Notes: generated from the sequence alone by a model not told the origin. A stretch of DNA of 64,000 nucleotides from Zhongshania aliphaticivorans (GCF_902705875.1 NZ_CACSIK010000002.1:124001-188000), one strand, 5' to 3'; shown: positions 44,567-54,761, numbered from the stretch's first letter. Program-made: numbers and translations.

Positions 44567-45898
44567 TTAGCTGTGAATGTCTTTGACCAGCAGGGCATAC
44601 TTTAGTGCCGACTCGGGCAGGGCTTGATCAAGCGGAATTTGCACGCGATGGCCAGAGCCGGGTGCGGCATCAATTGATTTTCCGTGTTTGTCGATCAAGG
44701 TTTTCAGCGCGAATCTGGTATTGCCGCCGGGTACCATGAGTTCTAAGGTGTCGCCGGTTTCAAAACGATTTTTTACATCAACGGTAATGGTTGAGTTGTG
44801 TGCATCAACTACTTCGCCAACAAATTGCTGTTGTTGGGCGTTGTTTAAGCCCATTTCGTAATTTTGATATTCTTTGGGAGGGTGGCGGCGATAAAAACCT
44901 TCGGTGTAGCCGCGATTTGCCAAGGTATCCAATTCATCCATTAAATGCATATCGAAGGGTTTACCGTGGGTGGCATCGTCAATGGCGCGCCGATAAACCT
45001 GTGCGGTACGGGCAACGTAGTAATGTGATTTGGTTCGACCTTCAATTTTTAATGAGTGCACCCCCATAGCGGCTAAGCGTTCTACGTGTTGCACGGCGCG
45101 CAAGTCTTTGGAGTTCATAATATAGGTGCCGTGCTCGTCTTCATAGGCAGGCATGAACTCACCGGGTCGTTGTGCCTGCTGTAATAGCACGGGCTCGGCA
45201 ATGGGTTGGGGCTTAGGTTCTGGCTCCGGTTCAGGTGTAAAGGTTTGCACTGCGACGAGGTCGCCGGTTTCATCTTCTTTGGCATCGTGGGCTTGATACT
45301 TCCAGCGACAGGCGTTGGTGCAGGCGCCTTGATTTGGGTCGCGATGATTCATATAGCCGGATAATAGGCAGCGGCCTGAATAGGCAATGCACAGCGCGCC
45401 GTGCACAAAAACCTCAATCTCCATTTCTGGCACGCGTTGGCGGATTTCTTCGATTTCGTCCAGCGCAAGTTCGCGTGAAAGAATAACGCGCTGAATGCCG
45501 TTTTGGTGCCAAAACTTTACCGAGGCCCAATTCACCGCATTGGCCTGTACCGATAAATGAATGGGGATATCTGGCCAGTTTTCACGCACCAACATCATCA
45601 ACCCCGGGTCTGCCATAATGAGCGCGTCGGGCTTCATTTCTATAACGGGGGCAAGGTCGCGCAAGTAGCTGCGAATTTTGTCGTTGTGAGGAGAAATATT
45701 TGAGGCTAAATAGAACTTCTTGTTCTGCCGGTGTGCTTCTTCAATGCCGTTTCCTAGGGTTTCTAGGTCTTTAAATTCGTTATTACGCACCCTTAAGCTA
45801 TAGCGGGGTTGGCCAGCGTAAACCGCATCGGCCCCATAGGCAAAGGCATAGCGCATATTGCGAAGACTACCGGCAGGTGACAGGAGTTCGGGGATCAT
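44567..45898 (-). CDS. trhP: tRNA 5-hydroxyuridine modification protein TrhP (U32 peptidase family, YegQ)
   Basis: A 443-residue U32-family protein close to E. coli YegQ/TrhP, which makes 5-hydroxyuridine at tRNA position 34. Shared stretches include ELLSPAGSLRNMRYAFAYGADAVYAGQPRYSLR, VHGALCIAYSGRCLLSGY and CTNACRW (cysteines for a metal or cluster), and AYEDEHGTYIMNSKDLRA. The region 220-240 (PEPEPEPKPQPIAEP) is an unusual Pro/Glu linker not seen in E. coli. Confidence 0.95.
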   Translation of the reverse strand: MIPELLSPAGSLRNMRYAFAYGADAVYAGQPRYSLRVRNNEFKDLETLGNGIEEAHRQNKKFYLASNISPHNDKIRSYLRDLAPVIEMKPDALIMADPGLMMLVRENWPDIPIHLSVQANAVNWASVKFWHQNGIQRVILSRELALDEIEEIRQRVPEMEIEVFVHGALCIAYSGRCLLSGYMNHRDPNQGACTNACRWKYQAHDAKEDETGDLVAVQTFTPEPEPEPKPQPIAEPVLLQQAQRPGEFMPAYEDEHGTYIMNSKDLRAVQHVERLAAMGVHSLKIEGRTKSHYYVARTAQVYRRAIDDATHGKPFDMHLMDELDTLANRGYTEGFYRRHPPKEYQNYEMGLNNAQQQQFVGEVVDAHNSTITVDVKNRFETGDTLELMVPGGNTRFALKTLIDKHGKSIDAAPGSGHRVQIPLDQALPESALKYALLVKDIHS

Positions 45899-46031
45899 GG
45901 TAAAGCGGCCTTGAAAACAGAGTAATGGTGTGGGTGCCTATGGTATCGCAAACCTAGGTATTCTGCGCTATTGGTAGTCGAGTGGCGCTTGGTTACACTT
46001 TGTGTAAATAAAGGCTGAAACGGTCGGGGCG

Positions 46032-46736
46032 ATGAACAGAATAAGTCGATTGTTATTACTGCTATTGGCGGGTTTGCTGGTTTCGGCTTGCGCGGGGATC
46101 AGTGAAGTCGTTAAAGATGCAGATAACGACGGTGTTAGAGACGCTGATGATCGGTGTATCGCAACGGTGAGGGGGGCACAGGTTGATCGCTATGGCTGCG
46201 CTGATAGTGATGGTGACGGTATCATTGATGGTGTCGATCGCTGCCCAAATACCCCACCGAAAAGCGTTGTAGATCACTACGGCTGTATGGATAGCGATAA
46301 TGACGGGGTTAAAAATGGTGAGGATCATTGCCCGCGCACCGCCATGGGCGAAAGAGTCATGCGTAATGGCTGCTCGGCTCGACAAACCGTTAACTTAGAA
46401 AGTGTTCGCTTTGCTCATGGCCGTGTTGACGTTCTGCCCGAGGCTCGTGAGCGTTTGTTTCGTGTCGCGGACTTGCTTATCCACTCACCTGAGTTTCGCA
46501 TAGCGCTGCAGGGGCACAGTGATAATAGCGGTTCGCTTGATTTCAATTATCGTCTGTCTAACATGCGGGCCAAGGCCGTAAAGGCGGTGTTGCTGGCGCT
46601 TGGGGTGGCTGCCCATCGAATTGATATTCAGGCTTATGGTGACGCTATGCCTATTGCGGACAATTCCAGTGAAGAGGGGCGGGCTCGTAACCGCAGAGTC
46701 GCGTTGCGGGTAATTCGGGTAGATTCTGTCCAATAA
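46032..46736 (+). CDS. OmpA-family lipoprotein with TSP3 calcium repeats
   Basis: A 234-residue outer-membrane lipoprotein: lipobox LLVSACAG, then three thrombospondin type 3 repeats (DADNDGVRDADDRC, DSDGDGIIDGVDRC and DSDNDGVKNGEDHC), which bind Ca2+, and a C-terminal OmpA peptidoglycan-binding domain (ALQGHSDNSGSLDFNYRLSNMRAKAVKAVL). It has no N-terminal beta barrel. It is a short paralogue-like version of the next gene. Confidence 0.92.
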   Translation: MNRISRLLLLLLAGLLVSACAGISEVVKDADNDGVRDADDRCIATVRGAQVDRYGCADSDGDGIIDGVDRCPNTPPKSVVDHYGCMDSDNDGVKNGEDHCPRTAMGERVMRNGCSARQTVNLESVRFAHGRVDVLPEARERLFRVADLLIHSPEFRIALQGHSDNSGSLDFNYRLSNMRAKAVKAVLLALGVAAHRIDIQAYGDAMPIADNSSEEGRARNRRVALRVIRVDSVQ

Positions 46737-46975
46737 AGCGACAATAAGATGGTTTTCGACGGTTTTATCGTGATTGTCTGCCAATCGCCACTTTACTGTG
46801 CTGTTCAGAGCGTTTAGGATTTCCAAGTTTTTAAACGTTAAATCGTACGCATTTTAAATAACAATTTTACGCTATTATGTTTCGGTATACTGCTAATCGT
46901 GTATGACGCCGCGCGCTAGCGTGGTAATTTACACTTTATAAAAAAGGTAGAACTTTAATGATTCAGGGGATGTTT

Positions 46976-48493
46976 ATGAGTAAGCAATGGAAAACTGCCC
47001 TTGCTGCCGGTGTGATTTTCGCATCTGCGGCGAGCGTAGCTATGGCTGAAGCCGAGAAGGAAAAAGGTTACTACATTGGTGGCAACGCTTTTTATAACAA
47101 TGTATTTGACGCAGACGGTACAGTAACAACAGAAAATGCGGGTGGTCTTGGTGCTCTAGTTGGCGATTTACCATTAGTTGGCGGTTTGTTAAGTGGTTTG
47201 CTTGGTGGTGGTGCTGGGGATACAGCCAATTTCGAAACAAGCTACGACGACGATTTTAGCTACGGTGTTACTTTTGGTTATAAGTTTGAAAGCCCATATC
47301 GCTTAGAATTTGAATATCGTCAGGGTGAGAACGATATCGAGAACAGTGGTGGGTTGAGTGCGGGCAGCTCACTAGAAGTCAGCTCAATGATGGGTAACTT
47401 ATGGTATGACTTCTCTGCCGGAGAGCGTCTGCGGCCTTATATCGGTTTTGGTTTGGGTCAAGCTAATCTTGATGCCGGCGGAGCAGATGATGACGTCATG
47501 ATTGGCCAGTTGGGAGCAGGTGTAACGTATTACCTTACCCCACGTTTGGCACTTGACGCGGGTTACCGCTATAGCATGTCTGAAGATGCTAGCTTTTCAA
47601 CAGCTGATACTGAAATTGAAACTGAATACAGCGCACAAAGCCTGTTAGTAGGTCTTCGCTATAATTTCTTTGACGCTCAATATGGCGTACAAGATGCTGA
47701 TGGTGACGGCGTTTCTGACGAAATGGACGAATGCCCTGGTACACCTCGTGGCGTGCAAGTAGACAGCGTTGGCTGCCCACTTGATGGCGATAACGACGGC
47801 GTTGCAGATTATCTTGATCAGTGCCCAAACACGCCTGCTGGTGCAGAAGTAAACGCTGTAGGTTGCCCAATTGATAGTGATAACGACGGTGTTGTTGATG
47901 CCGATGATGCATGTCCTAATACGATGGCTGGTGAAGCCGTTATGTCAAACGGCTGTGCCAAAGACCAGGCCGTGATTTTGCGTGGTGTTAACTTTGAGCT
48001 TAATAGCGCCAAGTTAACCATGAATGCAGAAACAATCCTGAATGACGTGGCGTCAACATTGGCTAGCTCACCTGGCTTCAACGTAGAGTTACAAGGTCAC
48101 ACTGATAGCTCAGGTAGCGATAGCTACAATATGAACTTGTCGCAAAACCGTGCCAAATCAGTGAAAAGCTACTTGGTAGGCAGTGGTGTTGAAAGCAACC
48201 GCCTAACGGCAACAGGTTATGGTGAAGAGCAGCCAATTGCTAGCAATGATACTAAAGCTGGACGTGCAGAAAACCGTCGTGTTGAGCTGAAAGTATTGGG
48301 CAGCGATGACGTGGCAGCTGAGCCAATGATGTACGAAGAGCTTATGGTTGAAGATGCGATGGCTGAAGAAGCCGTAGTTGAAGAGCCAATGTATGACGAT
48401 TCCATGCTTGAAGACGATATGCTAATGGAAGAGCCTGCGGCTGAAGAAGAGTATGAGCCGTATGAAATGTCTGAAGATGAGTTTGATTACTAA
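46976..48493 (+). CDS. OmpA-family porin with TSP3 repeats and acidic tail
   Basis: A protein of about 505 residues. Start chosen at ATG 46976 (signal MSKQWKTALAAGVIFASAASVAMA), with AGGGG 6 nt upstream. The frame also has an ATG 18 nt earlier. Residues about 30-230 are an OmpA-like 8-strand barrel; three TSP3 repeats follow (DADGDGVSDEMDEC, DGDNDGVADYLDQC and DSDNDGVVDADDAC), then the OmpA peptidoglycan-binding domain (ELQGHTDSSGSDSYNMNLSQNRAKSV). The last 60 residues are a Met/Glu-rich acidic tail (AVVEEPMYDDSMLEDD). Probably abundant: good terminator follows. Confidence 0.94.
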   Translation: MSKQWKTALAAGVIFASAASVAMAEAEKEKGYYIGGNAFYNNVFDADGTVTTENAGGLGALVGDLPLVGGLLSGLLGGGAGDTANFETSYDDDFSYGVTFGYKFESPYRLEFEYRQGENDIENSGGLSAGSSLEVSSMMGNLWYDFSAGERLRPYIGFGLGQANLDAGGADDDVMIGQLGAGVTYYLTPRLALDAGYRYSMSEDASFSTADTEIETEYSAQSLLVGLRYNFFDAQYGVQDADGDGVSDEMDECPGTPRGVQVDSVGCPLDGDNDGVADYLDQCPNTPAGAEVNAVGCPIDSDNDGVVDADDACPNTMAGEAVMSNGCAKDQAVILRGVNFELNSAKLTMNAETILNDVASTLASSPGFNVELQGHTDSSGSDSYNMNLSQNRAKSVKSYLVGSGVESNRLTATGYGEEQPIASNDTKAGRAENRRVELKVLGSDDVAAEPMMYEELMVEDAMAEEAVVEEPMYDDSMLEDDMLMEEPAAEEEYEPYEMSEDEFDY

Positions 48494-48520
48494 GCAGTGA
48501 TTAAACAATAAGTTTAGACG

Positions 48521-48546
48521 AAAACCCGGCCTAGGCCGGGTTTTTT
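48521..48546 (+). terminator. Rho-independent terminator of the OmpA-family gene
   Basis: AACCCGGCC-TA-GGCCGGGTT, perfect stem, followed by TTTTTT, 28 nt past the stop codon. Confidence 0.95.
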
Positions 48547-48570
48547 ATGGGCTCATGTTTTGGCTGGATG

Positions 48571-49161
48571 TTATCCGCGCTGCCAGATAAGCAGTTGATT
48601 GTTAGCCGGCATTTGGTGGTCAGCTTGTAAAGTAAACCCAGCTTGATGGGCAAGGGTTTCAATGGCCTCAAAGTCGCGAATGCCACTTAAAGCATTATTG
48701 TTTTTTAACCAGAGATCGAACTTGGCGTTGCTTTCAGAAGTGAATGCGCCCTTGTATTTAAAAGGCCCATAAATACACAACAACGCCGTCGCTTTTAGCT
48801 GGGTATTAACTCTGTGAAAGAATAACTCCACTTCTTCCCAGCTCATAATATGCAAGGTATTGGCAGAGAAAATAGCGTCAAATTTTTGGTTTGGCCAATT
48901 ATCATCCCGTACATCTAAGGTTAAGGGCGCGGAAAGAGCGGTATCGTTAAGCCATTGGCAAATGCCGGCAATATTCTCAGCGCGATCACTACATTGCCAA
49001 ATTAACTGTGGCATATTGGCAGAAAAATACACCGCGTGTTGCCCTGTGCCACTACCGATTTCGAGTACATGGTGGCATTCTTTCAATACGGTTTTGAGGT
49101 GTTTAAGTATCGGCTGCTTATTATTTTCGCAGGCTTGTGAAAAAGGTTTAGCAATGTTCAT
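48571..49161 (-). CDS. DUF938 methyltransferase
   Basis: A 196-residue protein of the DUF938 group, a class I methyltransferase-like fold. Landmarks: FSQACENNKQPIL near the start, motif I VLEIGSGTGQHAVYFSANMP, and FSANTLHIMSWEEVELFFHRV. Its substrate is unknown. Confidence 0.9.
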   Translation of the reverse strand: MNIAKPFSQACENNKQPILKHLKTVLKECHHVLEIGSGTGQHAVYFSANMPQLIWQCSDRAENIAGICQWLNDTALSAPLTLDVRDDNWPNQKFDAIFSANTLHIMSWEEVELFFHRVNTQLKATALLCIYGPFKYKGAFTSESNAKFDLWLKNNNALSGIRDFEAIETLAHQAGFTLQADHQMPANNQLLIWQRG

Positions 49162-49246
49162 ATTTGGCCGCCGGAGTTGCTCATCTTCATGATGTCGAAG
49201 AATGAAGATAAAAAATCAGTGTAGCGTTTATTAAGGGAATACAACA

Positions 49247-49705
49247 ATGGCCTATTGGTTGATGAAGTCAGAACCCGACGCCTTTAGTCTAGATGACTTG
49301 TGTAGCCGTCCCGATGGCACAGAACCTTGGGATGGCGTGCGGAATTATCAAGCCAGAAATATGATGCGCGATAACATGAAACGCGGTGATAAAGTGTTTT
49401 TTTATCACTCCTCGTGCCCTGTGCCCGGCATAGCAGGCATCGCAGCAGTGGTTAAAGAAGGGTATCCAGATCACAGCGCTCAAAACCCAGAGTCGAAATA
49501 TTACGACCCTAAAGCGAGCCCAGAAAACCCACGTTGGTTTATGGTCGACGTGAAATTTGAACGCAAATTCCCACGCCTCATTCCTTTATCAGAGCTCAAG
49601 GCTGAGCCCTCATTGGCGGAGATGATCTTGCTCAAAAAAGGTAACCGTCTATCGATAATGCCAGTGCAAGAAAACGAGTGGCGACAAATATTATCAATGG
49701 TGTGA
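49247..49705 (+). CDS. EVE domain protein
   Basis: A 152-residue single EVE domain (PUA-like). MAYWLMKSEPDAFSLDDL, then WDGVRNYQARNMMRDNMKRGDKVFFYHSSCPVPGIAGIA, are diagnostic. The family binds modified nucleobases such as 5-methylcytosine or modified RNA. In bacteria it often sits with restriction or modification genes, but not here. It is followed directly by repeat array 1. Confidence 0.95.
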   Translation: MAYWLMKSEPDAFSLDDLCSRPDGTEPWDGVRNYQARNMMRDNMKRGDKVFFYHSSCPVPGIAGIAAVVKEGYPDHSAQNPESKYYDPKASPENPRWFMVDVKFERKFPRLIPLSELKAEPSLAEMILLKKGNRLSIMPVQENEWRQILSMV

Positions 49706-49744
49706 AGCGATAACCAAGCTTGGAGTGGAATAGGTTTTGCAATT

Positions 49745-50285
49745 TGTGGATCCCCAATCAAATTGGAGATGACGGCTTGGGTAGTTGGGGATGGCCTATA
49801 AAAATCCACGTCATACCCGACCCTGATCGGGTATCCATGTGAGCGTAGCGAATGCTTTTGGGTTTGGCGAAGTGCGGAGTAGGCAAAACTCCGAAGGTTG
49901 TGGATCCCCAATCAAGTTGGGGATGACTTAAAATCCACGTCATACCCGACCCCGATCGGGTATCCATGTGAGCGCAGCGAATGCTTTTGGGTTTGGCAGG
50001 GTGGAGAGCAGTCGAAACTCCGAGGGTTGTGGATCCCCAATCAAGTTGGGGATGACGGTTGGGTAGTTGGGGATGCCCAAAAAATCCACGTCATACCCGA
50101 CCCCGATCGGGTATCCACGTGAGCGCAGCAAATGCTTTTGGGTTTGGCTAAGTGCGGAGTAGGCAAAACGCCGAAGGTTGTGGATCCCCAATCAAGCTGG
50201 GGATGATGGTTGGGTAGTTGGGATGCCCAAAAAATCCACGTCATACCCGACCCCGATCGGGTATCCAGGTGAGTGAAGCGAATGT
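49745..50285. repeat. Palindromic intergenic repeat array 1
   Basis: Alternating hairpins: A (ATCCCCAATCAAGTTGGGGAT) and B (CGTCATACCCGA..CGATCGGGTATCCA). B copies begin at 49809, 49938, 50089 and 50239, so the period is 129-151 bp. A conserved linker between B and A contains GTGAGCGCAGCGAATGC and GAAGTGCGGAGTAGGC. ORFs inside are translations of the repeat and are not genes. Confidence 0.93.
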
Positions 50286-50331
50286 TTTTAGGTGTTAACC
50301 CCAGCTCAGTATAATCACAAACAAGTGGGAA

Positions 50332-50619
50332 CTATAAAATACTAGGATAAAGGTCAAGCCACTTGGGATTGCTACTTTCAATCAGCTGTATTTTCCATGC
50401 TCGATTCCAGCGCTTAAGCTGACGCTCTCGGCAAATGGCAGGGTACATCTCGTCAAATGGTTCAAAATATACCAATGTATGGATAGCATATTTCTTAGAA
50501 AAACCGTCGACTAAATTATTTTTATACTGCCACACACGCTGCTGAAGGTTACTCGTGGTGCCAATGTAAAGTGTACCATTGGGCTTGTTGGCAAGAATAT
50601 ACACGGCGGGAGAATACAT
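50332..50619 (-). CDS. Small GIY-YIG nuclease domain protein
   Basis: A 95-residue protein that is almost only a GIY-YIG catalytic domain. AVYILANKPNGTLYIGTT has the two tyrosines (Y7 and Y18), R28 in NLQQRVWQYKNN is the catalytic arginine, E65 in CRERQLKRW is the metal ligand, and NPKWLDLY ends the fold. All key residues are present. It belongs to COG2827-type single-domain proteins. It lies between repeat arrays 1 and 2. The biological substrate is unknown; homologs of the domain cut or nick DNA. Confidence 0.92.
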   Translation of the reverse strand: MYSPAVYILANKPNGTLYIGTTSNLQQRVWQYKNNLVDGFSKKYAIHTLVYFEPFDEMYPAICRERQLKRWNRAWKIQLIESSNPKWLDLYPSIL

Positions 50620-50653
50620 GCGTTACCATCCTTGGTGACGAGATTCGATTGTT

Positions 50654-50908
<255 letters not shown>

Positions 50909-50912
50909 TTAC

Positions 50913-51398
50913 TCATTGTCGCGGAGGAAAGCGGGAATTTAAAGCCTTACTGACATTGTCAGGAACAAAGCGGGAAACATCACCACCCATACTGGCAATT
51001 TCGCGAAGGAGCGATGAAGATACATAAGACAGTGATTCACCTGGGGTGAGAAACACTGTCTCAATTCCCGGTGCTAGTGAGCGATTCATATTCGCTAGTT
51101 GTAACTCATATTCATAATCGGCGACGGTACGTACGCCTCGCAAAATAATCGTACAATCCTGTTCCCTAGCTAATTCCACGGTTAAACCTGTGAAACTGCA
51201 TACCTCAAGATTGTGTACATGCGCTAAAGCTTCGGCACATAAATCCATGCGTTCTTTGAGCGCGAACATCGGCTGCTTTTTTTCGCTGTTAGCAACGGCA
51301 ATGACCACCGTGTCAAATAACTTGCTAGCGCGCTCCACTAAATCAATATGACCACGAGTGATTGGGTCAAATGTTCCTGGATAAACAATACGCTTCAT
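50913..51398 (-). CDS. coaD: Pantetheine-phosphate adenylyltransferase CoaD
   Basis: Transfers AMP to 4'-phosphopantetheine, the penultimate step of CoA synthesis. 161 residues. YPGTFDPITRGHIDLVERA carries the nucleotidyltransferase TxGH-like motif, RGVRTVADYEYELQLANMNR the substrate loop, and SYVSSSLLREIASMGGDVS the C-terminal signature. Confidence 0.96.
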   Translation of the reverse strand: MKRIVYPGTFDPITRGHIDLVERASKLFDTVVIAVANSEKKQPMFALKERMDLCAEALAHVHNLEVCSFTGLTVELAREQDCTIILRGVRTVADYEYELQLANMNRSLAPGIETVFLTPGESLSYVSSSLLREIASMGGDVSRFVPDNVSKALNSRFPPRQ

Positions 51399-51539
51399 AA
51401 ATCACCGCTGGGTGTGTGGGGCAGAAATGGTAGCGAAAATAGTGATGTGTAACAAGTTAGCGGTCATTATTATAATGCTATGAACTCATTACAACTAAAG
51501 CGCTCGGTGCGCAATTGGATTATTGGTGTGATGGCTAGA

Positions 51540-52335
51540 CTCCGAGGGCTATGGATCCCCAATCAAGTTGGGGATGACTTATAAAAGCTACGTCATACCC
51601 GACCCCGATCGGGTATCCAGGTGAGCGAAGCGAATGCCTTTCGGTTTGGCGAAGTGCGGAGTAGGCAAAATTCCGAGGGTTGTGGATCCCCAATCAAGTT
51701 GGGGATGACGGTGGGTTAGTAGGAGGTGACCTATAAGAATCCACGTCATACCCGACTCAGATCGGGTATCCAGGTGAGCGAAGCGAATGCCTTTCGGTTT
51801 GGCGAAGTGCGGAGTAGGGACGATTCCGAGGGCTGTGGATCCCCAATCGAGTTGGGGATGACGGTAGGGTGTTGGAGGTGACCTATAAAAATCCACGTCA
51901 TACCCGACACCGATCGGGTATCCATATGAGCGAAGCGAATGCCTTTCGGTTTAGCGAAGTGCGGAGTAGGTAAAACGCCGAAGGTTGTGGATCCCCAATC
52001 GAGTTGGGGATGACGGTAGGGCAGTTGGGGATGACAGCTGAGTTAGTAGTGGATGACGGTAGGGTGGTCGGGGTGACGATTTGGTGTTGGAGGTGACATA
52101 GAAGAATCTACGTCATACCCGACTCCGATCGGGTATCGAGATGAGCGAAGCGAATGCCTTTCGGTTTAGCGAAGTGCGGAGTAGGCAAGACACTGAGGGC
52201 TATGGATCCCCAATCAAGTTGGGGATGACGGTAGGGTAGTTGGGGATGACAGCGGAGTTAGTAGTGGATGACGAGGTGACGGTGTTGGATGTGACCTAAA
52301 ACCCACGTCATACCCGACTCCGATCGGGTATCCAT
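51540..52335. repeat. Palindromic intergenic repeat array 2
   Basis: The same two-hairpin unit as array 1. B elements begin at 51591, 51744, 51896, 52111 and 52306. The last two units are spaced 195-215 bp because a degenerate stretch (GATGACGGTAGGGTRGTYGG-like, near 52010-52090) is inserted. Ends 55 bp before the wzc stop. Confidence 0.93.
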
Positions 52336-52390
52336 GTGAGCGAAGCGAATACTTTTGGTCTTGCAATATGCGGATAAAGCGTAGTTGTTG

Positions 52391-54664
52391 CTACGCTTTA
52401 TCCGATTTGTATTCATAGTGGTAGTAGCCGTAACCGTAACCATAGCCGTAACCATAGCCAGACGCACGACGTTCAACGGCATTAAGGACGACACCTTTTA
52501 CGTTAATACCATTTTGCTCAAAACGTTGCTTGGTAACTTCCAATTCCTTAATGGGGTTTAGGCCAAAGCGCGCCACAATCATTGTGACACCACATTGGCG
52601 GCCAACAATCGCAGCATCGGTTACAGCCATAATGGGCGGAGTATCAACCAGAATTAAATCGTAATCGCTGCTTACAGCCTCCAACAACTCCGTTAAGCCT
52701 TTACTCATTAATAGCTCTGACGGATTTGGCGGAATTGTCCCCCTCGGCATTACAGATAATTCAGCAATTTTGGTGGGCTTAATAGCGTCTTTAATACTAA
52801 TACGTTGACTCAGAATGTCAGAAACACCGTCTTCAGGCCCCATATCAAACATCTTGTGCATATAGCCTTTACGCAAATCCATATCGATTAACAATACGCG
52901 CTGTCCCGCTTGAGCAATAACCGCCGCAAGGTTACCAGAGATAAAAGACTTACCTACGTTCGGGCTGGGGCCAGAAATCATCATAATATTATTGCTGGCT
53001 TCAAGCATGGCAAAGTGCAAACTTGTCCGTAGACTACGTAATGCCTCTATGGTGATATCAGTGGGATTGCGGTGAGCAAGTAATGCAGTTGGGTGCTGGT
53101 TTTTGGGGCGGCGACTTCTAGCTTTGTTACCCAGAACGGCCCGGTCGAGTTTACTTTGCTCGTTTGATAAAGGAATAGACGCGTATACCGGCATACCAAT
53201 GGCTTCGATGTCATCAGGGTTTTCGACACCGCGATTCAGTGCGGCTCTAACCAATACAATAGCCACACCTAAAAAGCCGCCTAATAAGGTTGCGATAACG
53301 GCAATCAACGCTTTTTTAGGTTTAACCGGCTCTTCAACGTTCACAGCGGCATCATCAACAATACGTACATTGCCCACGGTGCCGGCACGAACAATATCCA
53401 GCTCTTGAATATTGTTCAGCATTTGGGTGTAAATTTCGGTGCCGACTTCTAAGTCACGTTTTAAACCCAGCAACTCTTGTTGGGTTTCGGGTAAGCCTTT
53501 AATACGCTCATTAAACTGCTCCTTTCTAGCCCGTTGCTCGGCCATTTGCTCACGCCACGCTTGGTAGGCAGGGTGGTCGCGGGTGTAAAGCCGGTCTAAC
53601 TCTGCTTTCTTTAATTGTAATTCAGCAAGGCCAGCTTCAATATCAACAACCTGTTCAAGTAATGCATTAGCTTCTGCACTGATGTTAACGGAGCCGGCTT
53701 GTACTTGGTATTCGTTAAACTTGCGTTCGGCTTCTTCCAAGTCTTTCTTAATGGTCGGTAGTTGGTCTTTTAAAAAAGCTAAGCTCTTTGCTGCCTCGGC
53801 AGATTGGCGCTCTACATTCTGGCGCAAATAAGTGCCGGCAACGACATTGAGAATGTCTTCAGCATGAGCGGGGTCAGTGTCCTCTAATGACATGGCAATA
53901 ATGCCGGAGTCTTTACCTCTTTCAGAGGCACCAAGTAATTGCTGTAAAGCGATGATGGCACTGAGGCGGCGCTTTTTGCTTAAGGAAAATTGTGTGCCGG
54001 GGCGAGCTTGTAGTTCGCTAACAAATAATTCATAGCCTTGGCTGTTAGTGGTCTTTCCAGCGTGCCCTTCAAGTAAAACTTCGTCTTCTGGTGATACCAA
54101 TGTATAGCTGCCATTCTCCCCAGTAATTAAAGTATGTTCTTCATTAAACATAGAACTGGGTACAGCAAAGCGTGTTACGCTAATTTTCTCGCCACCCCAA
54201 GCCTTGCTCTTAAAGCCCATTATGGGTGTGTTAAATACACCCTCATCACCTTGGAAGCGGCGCGCAATCGCGTGACCAATTATAGGGAAATAATGTGGCT
54301 CAACGATGATATCTAAGTTTAGTTCATCTATTGCAGTGCCAATGACTTTACGGCTTTTTAATAGTTCAATTTCGGTAACCGCGGCAGATTCACCGCCAAA
54401 CATCTCAGTGACGTCACTCATGCCGGGTAGGCTGGGTGACTTTTCTTCAACTTGAACGATGGCATTTGCTCTGTATACGGGAGTGGCTAACAAAGCATAA
54501 CTTACGCCTAGCACCATAAACACGGCGGTGATGGTGGCGATGAGCACTTTAGATTCCCATAAGGTGCCAAACAAGGCCAGTAAATCAATTTCGTCATCTT
54601 GTTGTTGACGGCCACTTTGGATGGGGTTCTTATTGCTGTCTATCGAGGGGGTTTGGCTTGTCAT
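52391..54664 (-). CDS. Polysaccharide co-polymerase / tyrosine autokinase (Wzc-like)
   Basis: A 757-residue inner-membrane protein. N-terminal Wzz domain between two transmembrane helices (about residues 35-55 and 445-465), a long coiled coil, then a BY-kinase domain: Walker A GPSPNVGKS near 562-570, Walker A' VLLIDMDLRKG near 590 and Walker B LILVDTPP near 675. The C-terminus has a tyrosine cluster with the repeated dipeptide Gly-Tyr, GYGYGYGYGYGYYHYEY, the autophosphorylation tail. It controls chain length and export of exopolysaccharide with Wza. Confidence 0.95.
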   Translation of the reverse strand: MTSQTPSIDSNKNPIQSGRQQQDDEIDLLALFGTLWESKVLIATITAVFMVLGVSYALLATPVYRANAIVQVEEKSPSLPGMSDVTEMFGGESAAVTEIELLKSRKVIGTAIDELNLDIIVEPHYFPIIGHAIARRFQGDEGVFNTPIMGFKSKAWGGEKISVTRFAVPSSMFNEEHTLITGENGSYTLVSPEDEVLLEGHAGKTTNSQGYELFVSELQARPGTQFSLSKKRRLSAIIALQQLLGASERGKDSGIIAMSLEDTDPAHAEDILNVVAGTYLRQNVERQSAEAAKSLAFLKDQLPTIKKDLEEAERKFNEYQVQAGSVNISAEANALLEQVVDIEAGLAELQLKKAELDRLYTRDHPAYQAWREQMAEQRARKEQFNERIKGLPETQQELLGLKRDLEVGTEIYTQMLNNIQELDIVRAGTVGNVRIVDDAAVNVEEPVKPKKALIAVIATLLGGFLGVAIVLVRAALNRGVENPDDIEAIGMPVYASIPLSNEQSKLDRAVLGNKARSRRPKNQHPTALLAHRNPTDITIEALRSLRTSLHFAMLEASNNIMMISGPSPNVGKSFISGNLAAVIAQAGQRVLLIDMDLRKGYMHKMFDMGPEDGVSDILSQRISIKDAIKPTKIAELSVMPRGTIPPNPSELLMSKGLTELLEAVSSDYDLILVDTPPIMAVTDAAIVGRQCGVTMIVARFGLNPIKELEVTKQRFEQNGINVKGVVLNAVERRASGYGYGYGYGYGYYHYEYKSDKA

Positions 54665-54761
54665 ATAATCCAGTACCGAATGCAGATAAATATTTTAAGT
54701 CTTGAGAAGATAATCGCGCACGAACCCTCTGGTAGGCGCAGTTTTTTCACTATCTATTACT

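Noticed and set aside
49758..50244. ORFs translating into VIPNLIGDPQ-like protein on both strands
   Set aside because: They are translations of the palindromic repeats, running in several frames and ending at unit borders.
51588..51896. ORF of 102 codons in array 2
   Set aside because: Pure repeat translation with no start signal.
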